Origin: CAIQPS01 sp963843455
GTDB lineage: Bacteria > Actinomycetota > Thermoleophilia > RBG-16-64-13
NCBI GenBank assembly: GCA_963843455.1
Contig: CAWJKE010000008.1
Span: 124,001-188,000 of the forward strand
DNA: 64,000 nucleotides
Reading direction: 5' to 3'
The notes under the pieces are model-generated. The model saw nothing but the letters and a program-made list of their open reading frames with translations. It was not told the DNA's origin and did not search any database. This document shows positions 1-8,518 of this stretch, piece after piece. The first letter of the stretch is position 1; every line of letters begins with the position of its first letter. The position numbers were made by a program, and so were the translations under genes.

Positions 1-73
1 CGATACCGTGCTCGAAGCGCCCGCCGGCGGAGAGGAAGACAAGGAGCTGGAGGTCCCGCCCTTTTTGCGGTGA
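1..73 (+). CDS. ftsZ: Cell division protein FtsZ, C-terminal end (partial)
   Basis: Only the last 23 codons are in the window, ending in TGA at 71-73. The visible tail is acidic and ends in LEVPPFLR, which fits the conserved C-terminal peptide of FtsZ (typically D-I/V-P-x-F-L-R/K), the site that binds FtsA, SepF or ZipA at the division ring. With so little sequence the call rests on that one motif. The next gene in the same direction starts about 530 bp downstream, so an ftsZ operon ending here is plausible. Confidence 0.55.
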   Translation, partial: DTVLEAPAGGEEDKELEVPPFLR

Positions 74-107
74 GTCCCGGCCGGCGTTCAGCCGGCGCCG
101 CGCGTAC

Positions 108-584
108 TCAGTCCGTGCGCGAGGCGCTCAAGTCGCGCTCGAAGTAGAGGCACGTCTTCTCGTTCAGTCCCAGGCTGCGGTAGAAGGAGTGCGCGCCCAG
201 GTTCCACGACTCCGCCAACAGGAACAACCGGCTGCATGCCCGCGCCCGGGCGATCTCCTCGGCAGCCGCGATGAGGCCCCGGCCGACGTCCGCTCTACGA
301 TGGTCCTCGGTGACGACGACGTCCTGCAGCTCGCAGACCGGGGAGGCGGACCAAGTGCTGATGGAGAAGACGAGGGCGCACATACCGACGAGGTACCTCG
401 TCGTGCCGGTCCCCTCGCTCTCGGCGACGAGGAAACAATGGTCCGGCGCTGCGATAATGCTATCGACCGTGGCGGCCAGGCGGGACAGATCCGGGGGAAC
501 GACGCCGTGGTGCTCCATGATCTCTTCGAGGAGAGCCAGGATGGCAGGAGCGTCTGCCTGGGTAGCTTGGCGAAAGGCGATCAC
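108..584 (-). CDS. GNAT family N-acetyltransferase
   Basis: This protein of about 158 residues has the GNAT layout: an N-terminal FRQATQADAPAILALL segment (beta1-alpha1), a central beta4 strand (CELQDVVVTEDHRR), an acetyl-CoA pyrophosphate loop (RRADVGRGLIAAAEE) and a C-terminal FYRSLGLNEK motif. It should transfer an acetyl group from acetyl-CoA to an amine; the substrate cannot be told. I chose the GTG at 584 because the open frame further upstream (to 719) lies antisense to the start of the transaminase gene and has no GNAT character. It is divergent from that gene, with 16 bp between them. Confidence 0.7.
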   Translation of the reverse strand: MIAFRQATQADAPAILALLEEIMEHHGVVPPDLSRLAATVDSIIAAPDHCFLVAESEGTGTTRYLVGMCALVFSISTWSASPVCELQDVVVTEDHRRADVGRGLIAAAEEIARARACSRLFLLAESWNLGAHSFYRSLGLNEKTCLYFERDLSASRTD

Positions 585-600
585 GAGATGAGGGTAGCAG

Positions 601-1503
601 ATGGATAGCGAGACGCTGTATCTCAATGGCGAGTTCAAGCCGCTGAACCAGGGCTGGGTGCACGTGGAGGACCGGGGTTTCCAGCTGGGCGACGGCGTGT
701 ATGAGGTCATCAAAGTCATGAACGGGCGGCTCGTGTGGCTCGACGACCACCTGCAGCGCCTGGAGCGCAGTCTGGCGGAGGTGCGGCTGACCGAGGCATC
801 GGCGGGTCACACCTTCGAGACCGTGCTACCCGAGTTGGTGGCGCGCTCCGGCCTCGTCGATGGGATGGTATACGTGCAGGTGACCCGAGGCACGGCGCCC
901 CGGGACTTCGTGTTCCCCCGCCCGCCGCACCCCACCGTCCTCGCCTATGCCCGCGTCAAGAAACTGCCGACCGAGGCCGAGATCTTCGCGGGGACTGCCC
1001 TACACCCCCTAGACGATCAGCGCTGGGCTCGCTGCGACATCAAGTCCACGAACCTTCTCGCGGCCGTGCTGGCGAAGGAGGAAGCGAAGGAGGCCGGCGC
1101 GGACGAGGCCTTGTTCCTCGATCCGGAGGGCGTGGTGCGCGAGGGTGGGTCGTCCAACGTGTTCGCCGTGCTGGACGGCGTACTCCGTACGCACCCGCTC
1201 GGCAACCGGATACTGGGGGGGATAACCCGGCTGCACGTGATCGAGATCGCCCGCGAGATGGGGTGGAAGGTCGACGAGAGTGCCTTCAAGATCGCGGAGA
1301 TCACCTCCGAAGCGCCGGCCGGCTGCGAGGTGTTCACCGCGTCCACCCTCAAGGACATGTCGCCCGTCGTCCGTGTGGGCAGCCACGTGCTGGGAGAGGG
1401 CCGGCCGGGGCCGGTCACTCTGGCCGTTCTCGACCGGTTCCGCCAGGTGCAGGCGGAGTTGGTGGGGCTGGAGCCGCCACGCCCGCTGGTCGCGGCGCGC
1501 TAG
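601..1503 (+). CDS. dat: D-amino-acid transaminase (class IV PLP aminotransferase)
   Basis: A 300-residue fold-type IV PLP enzyme. The N-terminal YLNGEFKPL and the LGDGVYEVIKV segment are typical of D-alanine/D-amino-acid transaminases, as is RCDIKSTNLL, which places the PLP-binding lysine at about K148. EGGSSNVFAV (cofactor-binding Glu at about 182) and GNRILGGITR follow in the usual order. It interconverts D-alanine and D-glutamate, supplying cell-wall precursors. Branched-chain aminotransferase and aminodeoxychorismate lyase share the fold, but the length and the DIKS motif favour Dat. Its last 89 bp overlap the 3' end of the convergent endonuclease IV gene. Confidence 0.82.
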   Translation: MDSETLYLNGEFKPLNQGWVHVEDRGFQLGDGVYEVIKVMNGRLVWLDDHLQRLERSLAEVRLTEASAGHTFETVLPELVARSGLVDGMVYVQVTRGTAPRDFVFPRPPHPTVLAYARVKKLPTEAEIFAGTALHPLDDQRWARCDIKSTNLLAAVLAKEEAKEAGADEALFLDPEGVVREGGSSNVFAVLDGVLRTHPLGNRILGGITRLHVIEIAREMGWKVDESAFKIAEITSEAPAGCEVFTASTLKDMSPVVRVGSHVLGEGRPGPVTLAVLDRFRQVQAELVGLEPPRPLVAAR

Positions 1504-2485
1504 CGCCGCCTGCCGGCCCGCGAGCACGCCGGCGCCCGGATACGCCTGCGTCCCTCCGCATCGACTTGGCCAGGGCCACGTCCGCCGCGCCGGGTCCGTG
1601 GCCGTCTAGGCCGGGCACTTCGAGCACAAAGGGAACGTCCGCAAGGGCGAGGTGGCGGACGACTCGGGCCAGGCCGTCATAGCCGATCAGGCCCTCCCCA
1701 AGATTCTCGTGCTGGTCCCGCTTGGCGCCGAACGGAGTCTTGGAGTCGTTCAGATGGACCAGGCCGATGCGCTCGAGCAGTTCAAGCGTCCCTAGTCGTT
1801 CGATCAGTTCCTCGAGCCCCGCTTTCTCGTGCACCGCGTAGCCCCCGGCAAACAGGTGGGCGGTGTCGATGCAGATCCCCAGGGGAAGGCACCGCGCAAG
1901 TCCGAGTGCCTCTTCGAGGGACAGCAGGGTGGCGATCTCCTCCAGCCGCCCGCCTAGAGTATTACCGGCGCCGGTCCCCGTCTCGAGCAGCAGCGCGGGA
2001 AGGGCGGCCGCGCCGCTCGGAGTCGGCCCGCCGGCGTCAAGCGCGCGCTGGGCGAGACCGACCGCATCCGAGATCGACGCCACCACCCGCCGTTCTGCCT
2101 CCGCTGTGGCCTCGCCTCGGTGCGAGCCGACGTGGGTCACCACCGCCTCGGCCCCCGCCAGGGCGCCCGTTGCCAACGCGAGCCCCAGCGCTTCCGAGGA
2201 GCGCCGCCGCAGCTCTTCATCGGGAGAGGCGAGGTTGATCAGGTAGATGCTATGAAAGAAGAGCCGTAGCCGGTGCTCGCGCAGGCCGGCCGCGAAGGCT
2301 TCGATCTCTCCGGGGGCGGGAATACGCGGCCGCCACGTGCGGGGATTGGTGTTGAAGATCTGCAGGACCTCGGCGCCTACGTCCACCGCTCGTTGCAGCA
2401 CCGGCGCAAAACCACCGGCGGTGGAGAGTTGCGCTCCTATGAGGGGGAGATCGCTTCTTGTATCGGTCAGGGTGTCGCTCATCAC
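1415..2485 (-). CDS. nfo: Endonuclease IV (AP endonuclease)
   Basis: A TIM-barrel AP endonuclease that cleaves DNA 5' of abasic sites in base-excision repair. Visible family motifs are IGAQLSTAGG (residues 16-25), FHSIYLINLASPD (metal-ligand His near 78), a THVGSH segment, CIDTAHLFAGGY, HLNDSKTPFG with KRDQHENLGEG, and LEVPGLDGHG. These contain the His/Asp/Glu ligands of the trinuclear zinc site. The protein is 356 residues against about 280-300 for the family. The surplus is an Ala/Pro/Arg/Gly-rich tail after about residue 310, encoded where the gene runs antisense into the end of dat. Start codons at 2485 and 2482 are equivalent candidates. Confidence 0.9.
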   Translation of the reverse strand: MMSDTLTDTRSDLPLIGAQLSTAGGFAPVLQRAVDVGAEVLQIFNTNPRTWRPRIPAPGEIEAFAAGLREHRLRLFFHSIYLINLASPDEELRRRSSEALGLALATGALAGAEAVVTHVGSHRGEATAEAERRVVASISDAVGLAQRALDAGGPTPSGAAALPALLLETGTGAGNTLGGRLEEIATLLSLEEALGLARCLPLGICIDTAHLFAGGYAVHEKAGLEELIERLGTLELLERIGLVHLNDSKTPFGAKRDQHENLGEGLIGYDGLARVVRHLALADVPFVLEVPGLDGHGPGAADVALAKSMRRDAGVSGRRRARGPAGGASAPRPAGVAAPAPPTPPAPGGTGRERPE

Positions 2486-2642
2486 CTGCTCGCCGTCGTC
2501 GGTCCTGCCCTCATTACGTACTGTATCTACATCTGTGAGGATATAGAATCAAGGTGGTGTTTTGAACTGCGAAGCGCGAGGCTTGGACCGTGAGAAGCTG
2601 CCGCCGGCGACGCACGGCGCGCGGCACAAGAGGGAGACTGCG

Positions 2643-4007
2643 ATGGACAGGCTTTCGGTAGATCTGACGCGGTGCATGGTCGGCGACGGCATAGCCCGGG
2701 GGCTGACCACCGACATGATGGATGAGCTGAGGCCGCGCCTGGGCGCTGCGCTGGCCGCCGTTCACGCGGCTGCGGGCACGGGTATGCTCGAGTGGACGGG
2801 TCTCCCCGACCAGGATCCCGAGGGTCTTCTCCGCTTTGCCGCCGAGAATCATGGCAAGTACGACTGCCTCGTGGTGATCGGCATCGGGGGGTCGGCATTG
2901 GGGACTACCGCCCTGGCCACGGCTCTCCTACCTTTCTATTGGAACGAGTCGAGTTCCACCCGGCGGAGGCACAGGCCGCGCCTCTACGTGCTCGACAACG
3001 TGGACCCCGACGAGACCACGGCCCTGCTGGAGCGTCTGGACATGGAGCGGACGCTGGTCAACGTCATCTCCAAGTCGGGGACCACCGGCGAGTCGATGGC
3101 CGGCTACCTGGTGGTACGGGAGCGCCTGGAGGCGATAGTCGGCAGCCGGGCCGTGGGGGAGCATCTCGTCTTCACCACCGACCCGAGCGGCGGCACCCTT
3201 CGGCAGATCGGCGAAGCGATGGGCGTGCCGATGTTCGACCTGGCCCCGGGAGTGGGGGGGCGCTTTTCCGTGCTCAGCCCCGTGGGCCTCTTGCCGGCCG
3301 CGCTCACGGGCATGGACGTGCAGGGATTGCTGGCCGGTGCACGCGACATGGCCGCTTGGATCAAGGAGTCGGCCGGCTGGGAGAACCCCGCCTGTGCCTT
3401 CGCGGGGGTCCAGTACCTTCAGGACGTGGAGTTCGCCCGGCGTATCAGCGTGATGATGCCTTACTCGGCCCGCCTGCGCGACATTGCGGACTGGTATCGG
3501 CAACTCTGGGCCGAGAGCTTGGGCAAGACCGTCGACCGGCAGGGGCGCACCGTCAACGTCGGGCCGACGCCGGTGAAAGGGCTGGGGGTCACCGACCAGC
3601 ACTCGCAGTTGCAGCTCTACGCAGAAGGGCCGGACGACAAGATCATCACCTTCCTCGGCGTGGGCGAGTTCGGTCAGACGGTGCAGATCCCGGAGCCTGG
3701 GCCGGAAGCCGAGGCTCTCGCCTATCTGGGAGGGCGTTCGCTGGCTGAGTTGCTCTGGGCCGAGCAGAAAGCCACCGCCTGGGCACTGGCGCAAAACGGC
3801 CGGCCCTCGCTGACGATAACCCTGCCCAGGGTCGACGCTCGCTCGGTGGGCGCTCTCATCTACATGCTCGAGATGGCGACGGCCGTGGCCGGCGAGTTGT
3901 ACGACGTCAACGCGTTCGACCAGCCCGGCGTGGAGTTGAGCAAGAAAGCGACATACGCGCTCATGGGCCGCGCCGGCTACGAAGACCTGGCGGGCGAGAT
4001 CGGGTAG
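2643..4007 (+). CDS. pgi: Glucose-6-phosphate isomerase
   Basis: A 454-residue phosphoglucose isomerase of the short bacterial type, interconverting glucose-6-phosphate and fructose-6-phosphate in glycolysis and gluconeogenesis. The sugar-phosphate-binding motifs IGIGGSALGT and ISKSGTTGES, the catalytic region SLGKTVDRQGR, the VTDQHSQLQLYAEG histidine region and the C-terminal ELSKKATYALMGR lysine region are all present in order. I chose the ATG at 2643, preceded by GGGAG, over an upstream in-frame ATG at 2562 because the extra residues do not resemble the family. The AT-rich gap between nfo and pgi (about 2515-2560) is the only likely promoter region, shared by the divergent genes. Confidence 0.93.
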   Translation: MDRLSVDLTRCMVGDGIARGLTTDMMDELRPRLGAALAAVHAAAGTGMLEWTGLPDQDPEGLLRFAAENHGKYDCLVVIGIGGSALGTTALATALLPFYWNESSSTRRRHRPRLYVLDNVDPDETTALLERLDMERTLVNVISKSGTTGESMAGYLVVRERLEAIVGSRAVGEHLVFTTDPSGGTLRQIGEAMGVPMFDLAPGVGGRFSVLSPVGLLPAALTGMDVQGLLAGARDMAAWIKESAGWENPACAFAGVQYLQDVEFARRISVMMPYSARLRDIADWYRQLWAESLGKTVDRQGRTVNVGPTPVKGLGVTDQHSQLQLYAEGPDDKIITFLGVGEFGQTVQIPEPGPEAEALAYLGGRSLAELLWAEQKATAWALAQNGRPSLTITLPRVDARSVGALIYMLEMATAVAGELYDVNAFDQPGVELSKKATYALMGRAGYEDLAGEIG

Positions 4008-4063
4008 CGGCCCACGTTCCGCGAACACGCCCTGCCCGGCAAGCTGCGCACCCCAACCCGCTA

Positions 4064-4681
4064 ATGGGCACATCCGCCGACGCTCACAAGCTGATCCGCC
4101 GGGCCACCTGGCTTGTCGGCCTGACCTTGGCCTACAACGTCGTCGAGGCCGGCGTGGCGATATGGGCGGGGATCGCTGCCGCGAGCATCGCGCTGCTGGG
4201 CTTTGGGTTGGACAGCGTCATCGAGTGTGCCGCGTCCGCCGTGCTTCTCTGGCGGCTGTCGATAGAGGCGAGGGGTGGCGACCAAGAGCGCGTCGAGGTG
4301 GCCGAGCGCCGCTCGCTGCGCTTCGTAGGCCTGACGTTTCTGGCGCTGGCCGCGTATGTGCTGGTGGAATCCGTCCTGACGCTGATCTCCGGCGATCACC
4401 CCCGGCCGAGTGCGGTCGGCATCGTGCTGGCCGCGGTGTCGCTCGCGGTCATGCCCTTGCTCGCCTGGGCCAAGCTGCGTACGGCCGAGCGGCTCGGTAG
4501 CGGGGCGCTCCAGGCCGAGGCCAAGGAGACTCTGGCCTGCGCCTATCTGTCTTTCACCCTGCTCGTGGGCCTGGTGTTGAACGCCGCTCTCGGCTGGTGG
4601 TGGGCCGACCCGGCGGCGGCGTTGGCGATGGTGCCCTGGCTCCTGCGAGAGGGCCTGGAGGGCGTCAAGGGGGAGGGCTAG
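4064..4681 (+). CDS. Cation-efflux-like membrane protein (CDF-type transmembrane domain only)
   Basis: A 205-residue hydrophobic protein with five or six predicted membrane helices. The segment NVVEAGVAIWAGI, then SIALLGFGLDSVIE, and near the C-terminus WWADPAAAL match the membrane domain of cation diffusion facilitators, where the paired Asp motifs line the metal site. The usual first-motif histidine is absent (GLDSVIE), and the cytoplasmic C-terminal metal-sensing domain of full CDF proteins is missing. It is probably an inner-membrane metal or proton antiporter relative; the substrate is unknown. It starts 57 bp after pgi with no clear ribosome-binding site and ends just before dinB. Confidence 0.65.
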   Translation: MGTSADAHKLIRRATWLVGLTLAYNVVEAGVAIWAGIAAASIALLGFGLDSVIECAASAVLLWRLSIEARGGDQERVEVAERRSLRFVGLTFLALAAYVLVESVLTLISGDHPRPSAVGIVLAAVSLAVMPLLAWAKLRTAERLGSGALQAEAKETLACAYLSFTLLVGLVLNAALGWWWADPAAALAMVPWLLREGLEGVKGEG

Positions 4682-4722
4682 CAGGTGTCGGGTGGTCGTC
4701 GGCCCCAGTATCTCCTTGCTAC

Positions 4723-4736
4723 CGAACAAATGTTCG
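4723..4736 (+). promoter_or_regulatory. LexA (SOS) box upstream of dinB
   Basis: CGAACAAATGTTCG is a perfect match to the Gram-positive/actinobacterial SOS box CGAAC-N4-GTTCG. It lies 14 bp before the ATG at 4751. A TATATC hexamer at 4737-4742 directly after it can serve as the -10 element, so LexA bound here would block RNA polymerase. This predicts DNA-damage induction of dinB. Confidence 0.85.
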
Positions 4737-4750
4737 TATATCCTGTTCGT

Positions 4751-5951
4751 ATGAAAGGGCATGAGATCGCTTGTCAGCAGCCTCTTAGGCCGCGGGCCAC
4801 TCACCGGGTCATCGCCCATCTCGATTTCGACGCCTTCTTCGCGGCAGTAGAGGAGAACCGCGACCCGTCGCTGCGGGGTAAGCCGGTCATCGTCGGAGGT
4901 GGGGAGCGGGGAGTGGTGGCCACCGCCAACTACGTGGCCCGCCGCTACGGCGTCCACTCCGCCATGCCCCTGCGCACTGCCAGGCGTCTCTGTCCCCATG
5001 GGGTGTATCTCACCGGGCATCATCAGCTCTACCATGAGTATTCCCAGCGTCTCATGGCCATGCTCGACGGCTATTCGCCCCTCGTCGAGCAGGTCAGCCT
5101 CGACGAGGCCTACCTCGACCTCACCGGCACCGAGCGGCTCTTCGGTCCGCCGGTACGTACGGCGCGGCTCATCCAGAAGCGGGTGGCCGACGAGCTTCGG
5201 CTGAGCATCTCGGTAGGGGTGGCGACGAACAAACTGGTGGCCAAAGTAGCCTCCGATTTTCAGAAACCGTCCGGATTTACCGTAGTCCGTCCGGGGGAAG
5301 AAGTCGATTTTCTGGCCCCTCTCCCCGTAGAACGGCTGCCCGGTGTGGGTCCCGCCCTTCTCGAGCAGTTACGGGACCGGGGTGTGAACACCGTGGGCGA
5401 TCTGGCCCAGATACCGCCGCATCTGCTGCGGCTCTCGTTCGGGGAATGGGGAGAGTCGCTCGCTCATCGCTCTCGCGGAGAAGATCTGTGCCGGGTCATG
5501 CCGCGCGAGGAGGTCAAATCCATATCCCGGGAACACACCTTCGACGAAGACGTCTCCGACACGGGGGTGCTCGAGTCCACGTTGATCGCGCTCACCGAGG
5601 ATGTGTGCCGGCGCTTGCGGCGCAAGCGGCTGGAGGCTCGGACGATCACGGTGAAGATTCGCTATTCCGACTTCGTCACCCATACCTGCTCCCACACCCT
5701 GTCGCGCCCGCTGGATGTGGACGAGGTGTTCTTCGAAGAGGTGCTCGCCGTGTTCAGGCAGGGCAGGCGCCGGCGCTACCACTTGCGGCTGGTGGGAGTC
5801 GGCGTAAGCAACTTGGTGCCCCGGGCGTGGCAGGACGATCTGTTCGACCAGGAGCTACCGTTGCTGCGGGAACTAGACCTCAAACTCGACGCCATCCGGG
5901 ATAAGTACGGCGCGGACGCCATACGGCGCGGCGCGGCGCAACGTCACGTGA
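4751..5951 (+). CDS. dinB: DNA polymerase IV (Y-family), 3' end uncertain
   Basis: An error-prone translesion polymerase. Y-family motifs are clear: HLDFDAFFAAVE (catalytic Asp, motif I), YSPLVEQVSLDEAYLDLTG (the SLDE catalytic pair), SVGVATNKLVAKVAS, a helix-hairpin-helix GVGPALLEQLRDRG and the little-finger domain. Start choice: the SOS box at 4723-4736 overlaps earlier candidate starts (4685, 4730), so ATG 4751 fits best and the mRNA may be leaderless. Family similarity ends at about KYGADAIRRG (5932). The strict frame then has no stop until 7138, running antisense through the next gene. A TGA at 5949-5951 lies in the +1 frame, and I use it here as the probable real end. Confidence 0.8.
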
Positions 5952-6769
5952 ATGACTTCGTAGATGCGCACCTCGGACAGCGCTGCGTCCTCCCACCTGA
6001 ACGACGGGTAGACCGAGAGGATCGTCAGCTTGATCCATTGGGTGTCCGCGGTCTTGGGTCTGATCACCTGCAGACCCTGAGCGTCAAGCAACTGCACTAT
6101 CTGCGTGGTGCCGTCCGAATACTGCAACTCGATGCTCTTGACCCGTTCGTCCCCGGAGAAACGCTCTGTGTCTCTCTGGTAGCCGTTGGCGATCTCGATG
6201 CGAGCCAGGGGGACGGCCTCCTCGAACTCAAGTCGCACCCACTCTCCGACGCCGCTACCGTCGGCGCCTTCGGTCCAGGCGCTGGCCAGATTCCCGTCGA
6301 GCAGGTTGGTGGGCCGGAAGTCGGTGAAGGAGGTCGCCTTGAGCGTGGACGAGGCGGTGGCCGCGTGAGGACGGACCAGGATGGAACCTCCTGTGCCCCC
6401 GCTCGAGGTGCCCGTGTTGGGATCACCCGTGGTGGAGGTCTGCATAGTCGCCACCGTGCCGGATACGCCTGTACTGGGGTTGGCCGTCGTCTCCGTCGGG
6501 CTGAGCACTCGGGTGACGATGGTGTAGAGAACGAACACCGTTACCGCCAAGGCGAGCAGCAGCGCGAAAGCCATCACGAAGCCCGCGAGCGACACCCTGC
6601 GCCGCCGCACCCCGACGTATCCGGGACGGTTCTGCGAGGCCCCGCACCTGCTGCAGAACAGTGCTCCCGGCTCGTTGGGCACTCCGCACTGCGGGCATCT
6701 GACTTGGTCCTTCGCAGCCACCGTCCGGCGACCCTTCTCCCACACTCGCTGAAAGCACGCCTGGGACAT
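5873..6769 (-). CDS. Zinc-ribbon membrane protein with discoidin-like domain
   Basis: About 298 residues from the ATG at 6769. It begins with a zinc ribbon (CPQCG then CSRCG), followed by a basic stretch, one membrane helix (FVMAFALLLALAVTVFVLY), a Thr/Ser/Gly-rich linker and a beta-rich C-terminal domain. The LLDGNLASAW, GEWVRLEFEE and SEVRIYEV segments are typical of F5/8 type C (discoidin or NADase-type glycan-binding) domains. The protein is probably inner-membrane anchored with the discoidin domain outside, binding a glycan or polymer. The discoidin fold should end near RIYEV (about 5950). The last 25 residues are antisense to the dinB 3' end and may be read-through. An in-frame ATG at 6880 would overlap the next gene's promoter. 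Confidence 0.6.
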   Translation of the reverse strand: MSQACFQRVWEKGRRTVAAKDQVRCPQCGVPNEPGALFCSRCGASQNRPGYVGVRRRRVSLAGFVMAFALLLALAVTVFVLYTIVTRVLSPTETTANPSTGVSGTVATMQTSTTGDPNTGTSSGGTGGSILVRPHAATASSTLKATSFTDFRPTNLLDGNLASAWTEGADGSGVGEWVRLEFEEAVPLARIEIANGYQRDTERFSGDERVKSIELQYSDGTTQIVQLLDAQGLQVIRPKTADTQWIKLTILSVYPSFRWEDAALSEVRIYEVIHVTLRRAAPYGVRAVLIPDGVEFEV

Positions 6770-6882
6770 TATGGCAAAACGCGAGCGCTGCTGCTTCGCG
6801 GGCCGCCCCGGCGGGTCCGGCGAGCGGCCTCTGGTAGAATCTCTTTCGTCCGTCCCTCGCGAGCCCACGTGGAGAGTCATCG

Positions 6883-7767
6883 ATGCCCGATATCGACAGC
6901 CTCAAGGAATCCAAGAACTACTATCTCGATATCCCGGCCCGTAACGAGCCCTTCTTTCTCAAAGGTTCAGGCGCGCTCGACTGGGGGATGCAGAACCGGT
7001 TGGCCCGAGTGTTTCGGGCGCACTCGGGGCGCACCGTCATGCTCGCGGTGGATCACGGCTATTTCCAGGGCCCCACTTCGGGGCTGGAGCGCGTGGACGT
7101 CAACATCGTGCCGCTCGCGCCATACGCGGACGCCCTAATGCTCACCCGGGGCATGCTGCGCAGCACCATCCCGCCCACCTTCGACCGCGGCATCGTGATG
7201 CGGGCGAGCGGTGGTCCCAGTGTGCTCAAGGAGCTGTCCAACGAGCAGCTGGCCGTTGACATGGAAGATGCGGCCCGCATGAACGTGGCGGCCATGGCCG
7301 TCCAGCTTTTCATCGGCGGCGAATACGAGACCCAATCGATCTACAACATGACCAGGCTGGTCGACATGGGGTACCGCTACGGTATCCCGGTGCTCGGCGT
7401 GACGGCTGTGGGCAAGAACATGACCCGCGACGCGCGCTACTTCCGGCTGGCGTGCCGCATGGCGGCCGAGCTCGGCGCGAATTTCGTCAAGACCTACTAC
7501 ATCGACCAGGACTTCGAGACGGTCACCGCTTCGTGCCCGGTACCGGTTGTCATGGCAGGCGGCAAGAAGCTCCCCGAGCTCGACGCACTCACCATGGCCT
7601 ACAAGGCGGTCAGCGAAGGGGCGTCCGGGGTAGACATGGGTCGCAACATCTTCCAGTCGGAAGCGCCGGTGGCCATGATCCAGGCCGTGAACAAGGTGGT
7701 CCACGAGCTCATGAAGCCCGAAGAGGCCTACGATCTATTCCTGACCCTCAAGAACGAGAGCAAGTAG
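6883..7767 (+). CDS. lsrF: LsrF-type aldolase/thiolase (class I DeoC/FbaB family)
   Basis: A 294-residue protein that follows E. coli LsrF almost motif for motif as I recall it: FFLKGSGALDWGMQNRL, MLAVDHGYFQGPTSGLERVD, GVTAVGKNMTRDARYF, the Schiff-base lysine region NFVKTYYI, VVMAGGKKLPE and GASGVDMGRNIFQS. LsrF is the thiolase for phosphorylated autoinducer-2 (3-hydroxy-5-phosphonooxypentane-2,4-dione). The rest of the lsr system is not in the window, and the neighbours are an epimerase and a class II aldolase/dehydrogenase, so a role in general sugar-phosphate cleavage is equally possible. A TAGAAT -10-like hexamer sits at 6835-6840. Confidence 0.75.
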   Translation: MPDIDSLKESKNYYLDIPARNEPFFLKGSGALDWGMQNRLARVFRAHSGRTVMLAVDHGYFQGPTSGLERVDVNIVPLAPYADALMLTRGMLRSTIPPTFDRGIVMRASGGPSVLKELSNEQLAVDMEDAARMNVAAMAVQLFIGGEYETQSIYNMTRLVDMGYRYGIPVLGVTAVGKNMTRDARYFRLACRMAAELGANFVKTYYIDQDFETVTASCPVPVVMAGGKKLPELDALTMAYKAVSEGASGVDMGRNIFQSEAPVAMIQAVNKVVHELMKPEEAYDLFLTLKNESK

Positions 7768-7801
7768 GGCGCGGGCTACCGCGCCGCGTGGGGAGGAGCG
7801 C

Positions 7802-8518
7802 ATGAGCGGGACTCTCGCCAGGCTGCGGTCGCTCTGCCCGACGGTAAGCGTAGGGACGCTCACGGCGGACCTGATGCGCTTGGGCGCCGACTTGGAGCTG
7901 CTCGAGCGGGCAGGAGTGGGCGTCGTGCACGTGGACGTCATGGACGGCTGCTTCTGCCCGCATATGACCGTCGGCCCCGCCTATGTTCAGGGGCTGCGCA
8001 CCCCCCTGCTCAAGGACGTCCACCTGATGATCCAGGAACCACTCAGCAAGGTCGAGGCGTACGCCGCTGCGGGCGCGGACATCATCAGCGTGCATGTGGA
8101 GGCGGCGGTGCATATCCACCGGGTGCTGCAGAGGCTGGGCACGCTGGAACACGGCGAGCGGCCGGGAGACGGCATCGTGCGAGGGCTCGCCTTCAATCCC
8201 GGGACCCCGTTGGAGTGGCTGGGCCCGCTTCTGGACGAGATCGACTTGGTGACCATCCTCGCGATCGACCCGGGCTGGAGTGGCCAGACCATGGCGCCGG
8301 CGACGCTCGGACGCGTGGCCCGAGCCAAGGAGATGATCGCTGCCGCGGGCAAAGAGATTCTGGTGTGCGTCGACGGGGCGGTGACTCGGGGGAACATCGC
8401 GGAGATCGCGGCCGCCGGCGCGGACCTGATCGTGACGGGCAGCGCGGTCTTCGACGGCAAAGCGGCTGAGGCCAACGCGCATTTCATGCTCGAGGCGGCG
8501 CGCGGACATGCGCTCTAG
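7802..8518 (+). CDS. Ribulose-phosphate 3-epimerase family protein
   Basis: A 238-residue TIM-barrel sugar-phosphate epimerase, preceded by a strong GGGAGGAG ribosome-binding site. HVDVMDGCFCPHMTVGP and KDVHLMIQEP carry the metal-binding His/Asp residues, and CVDGAVTRGNI holds the second catalytic Asp. The phosphate loop reads DPGWSGQ rather than the usual NPGFGGQ, and the protein is longer than standard Rpe (about 220). It may therefore be an epimerase for another ketose phosphate (allulose-6-phosphate type). It overlaps the next gene by 11 bp and lies 34 bp after lsrF, so the three genes are probably one transcription unit for sugar catabolism. Confidence 0.75.
   Translation: MSGTLARLRSLCPTVSVGTLTADLMRLGADLELLERAGVGVVHVDVMDGCFCPHMTVGPAYVQGLRTPLLKDVHLMIQEPLSKVEAYAAAGADIISVHVEAAVHIHRVLQRLGTLEHGERPGDGIVRGLAFNPGTPLEWLGPLLDEIDLVTILAIDPGWSGQTMAPATLGRVARAKEMIAAAGKEILVCVDGAVTRGNIAEIAAAGADLIVTGSAVFDGKAAEANAHFMLEAARGHAL

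Noticed and set aside
189..608. Plus-strand frames opposite the GNAT gene (139 and 106 codons)
   Set aside because: They are shadow frames without ribosome-binding sites; the minus-strand GNAT motifs are clear.
4061..5035. 324-codon minus-strand frame over the CDF-like gene and dinB start
   Set aside because: It has no motifs, and it covers the LexA box and two well-supported plus-strand genes.
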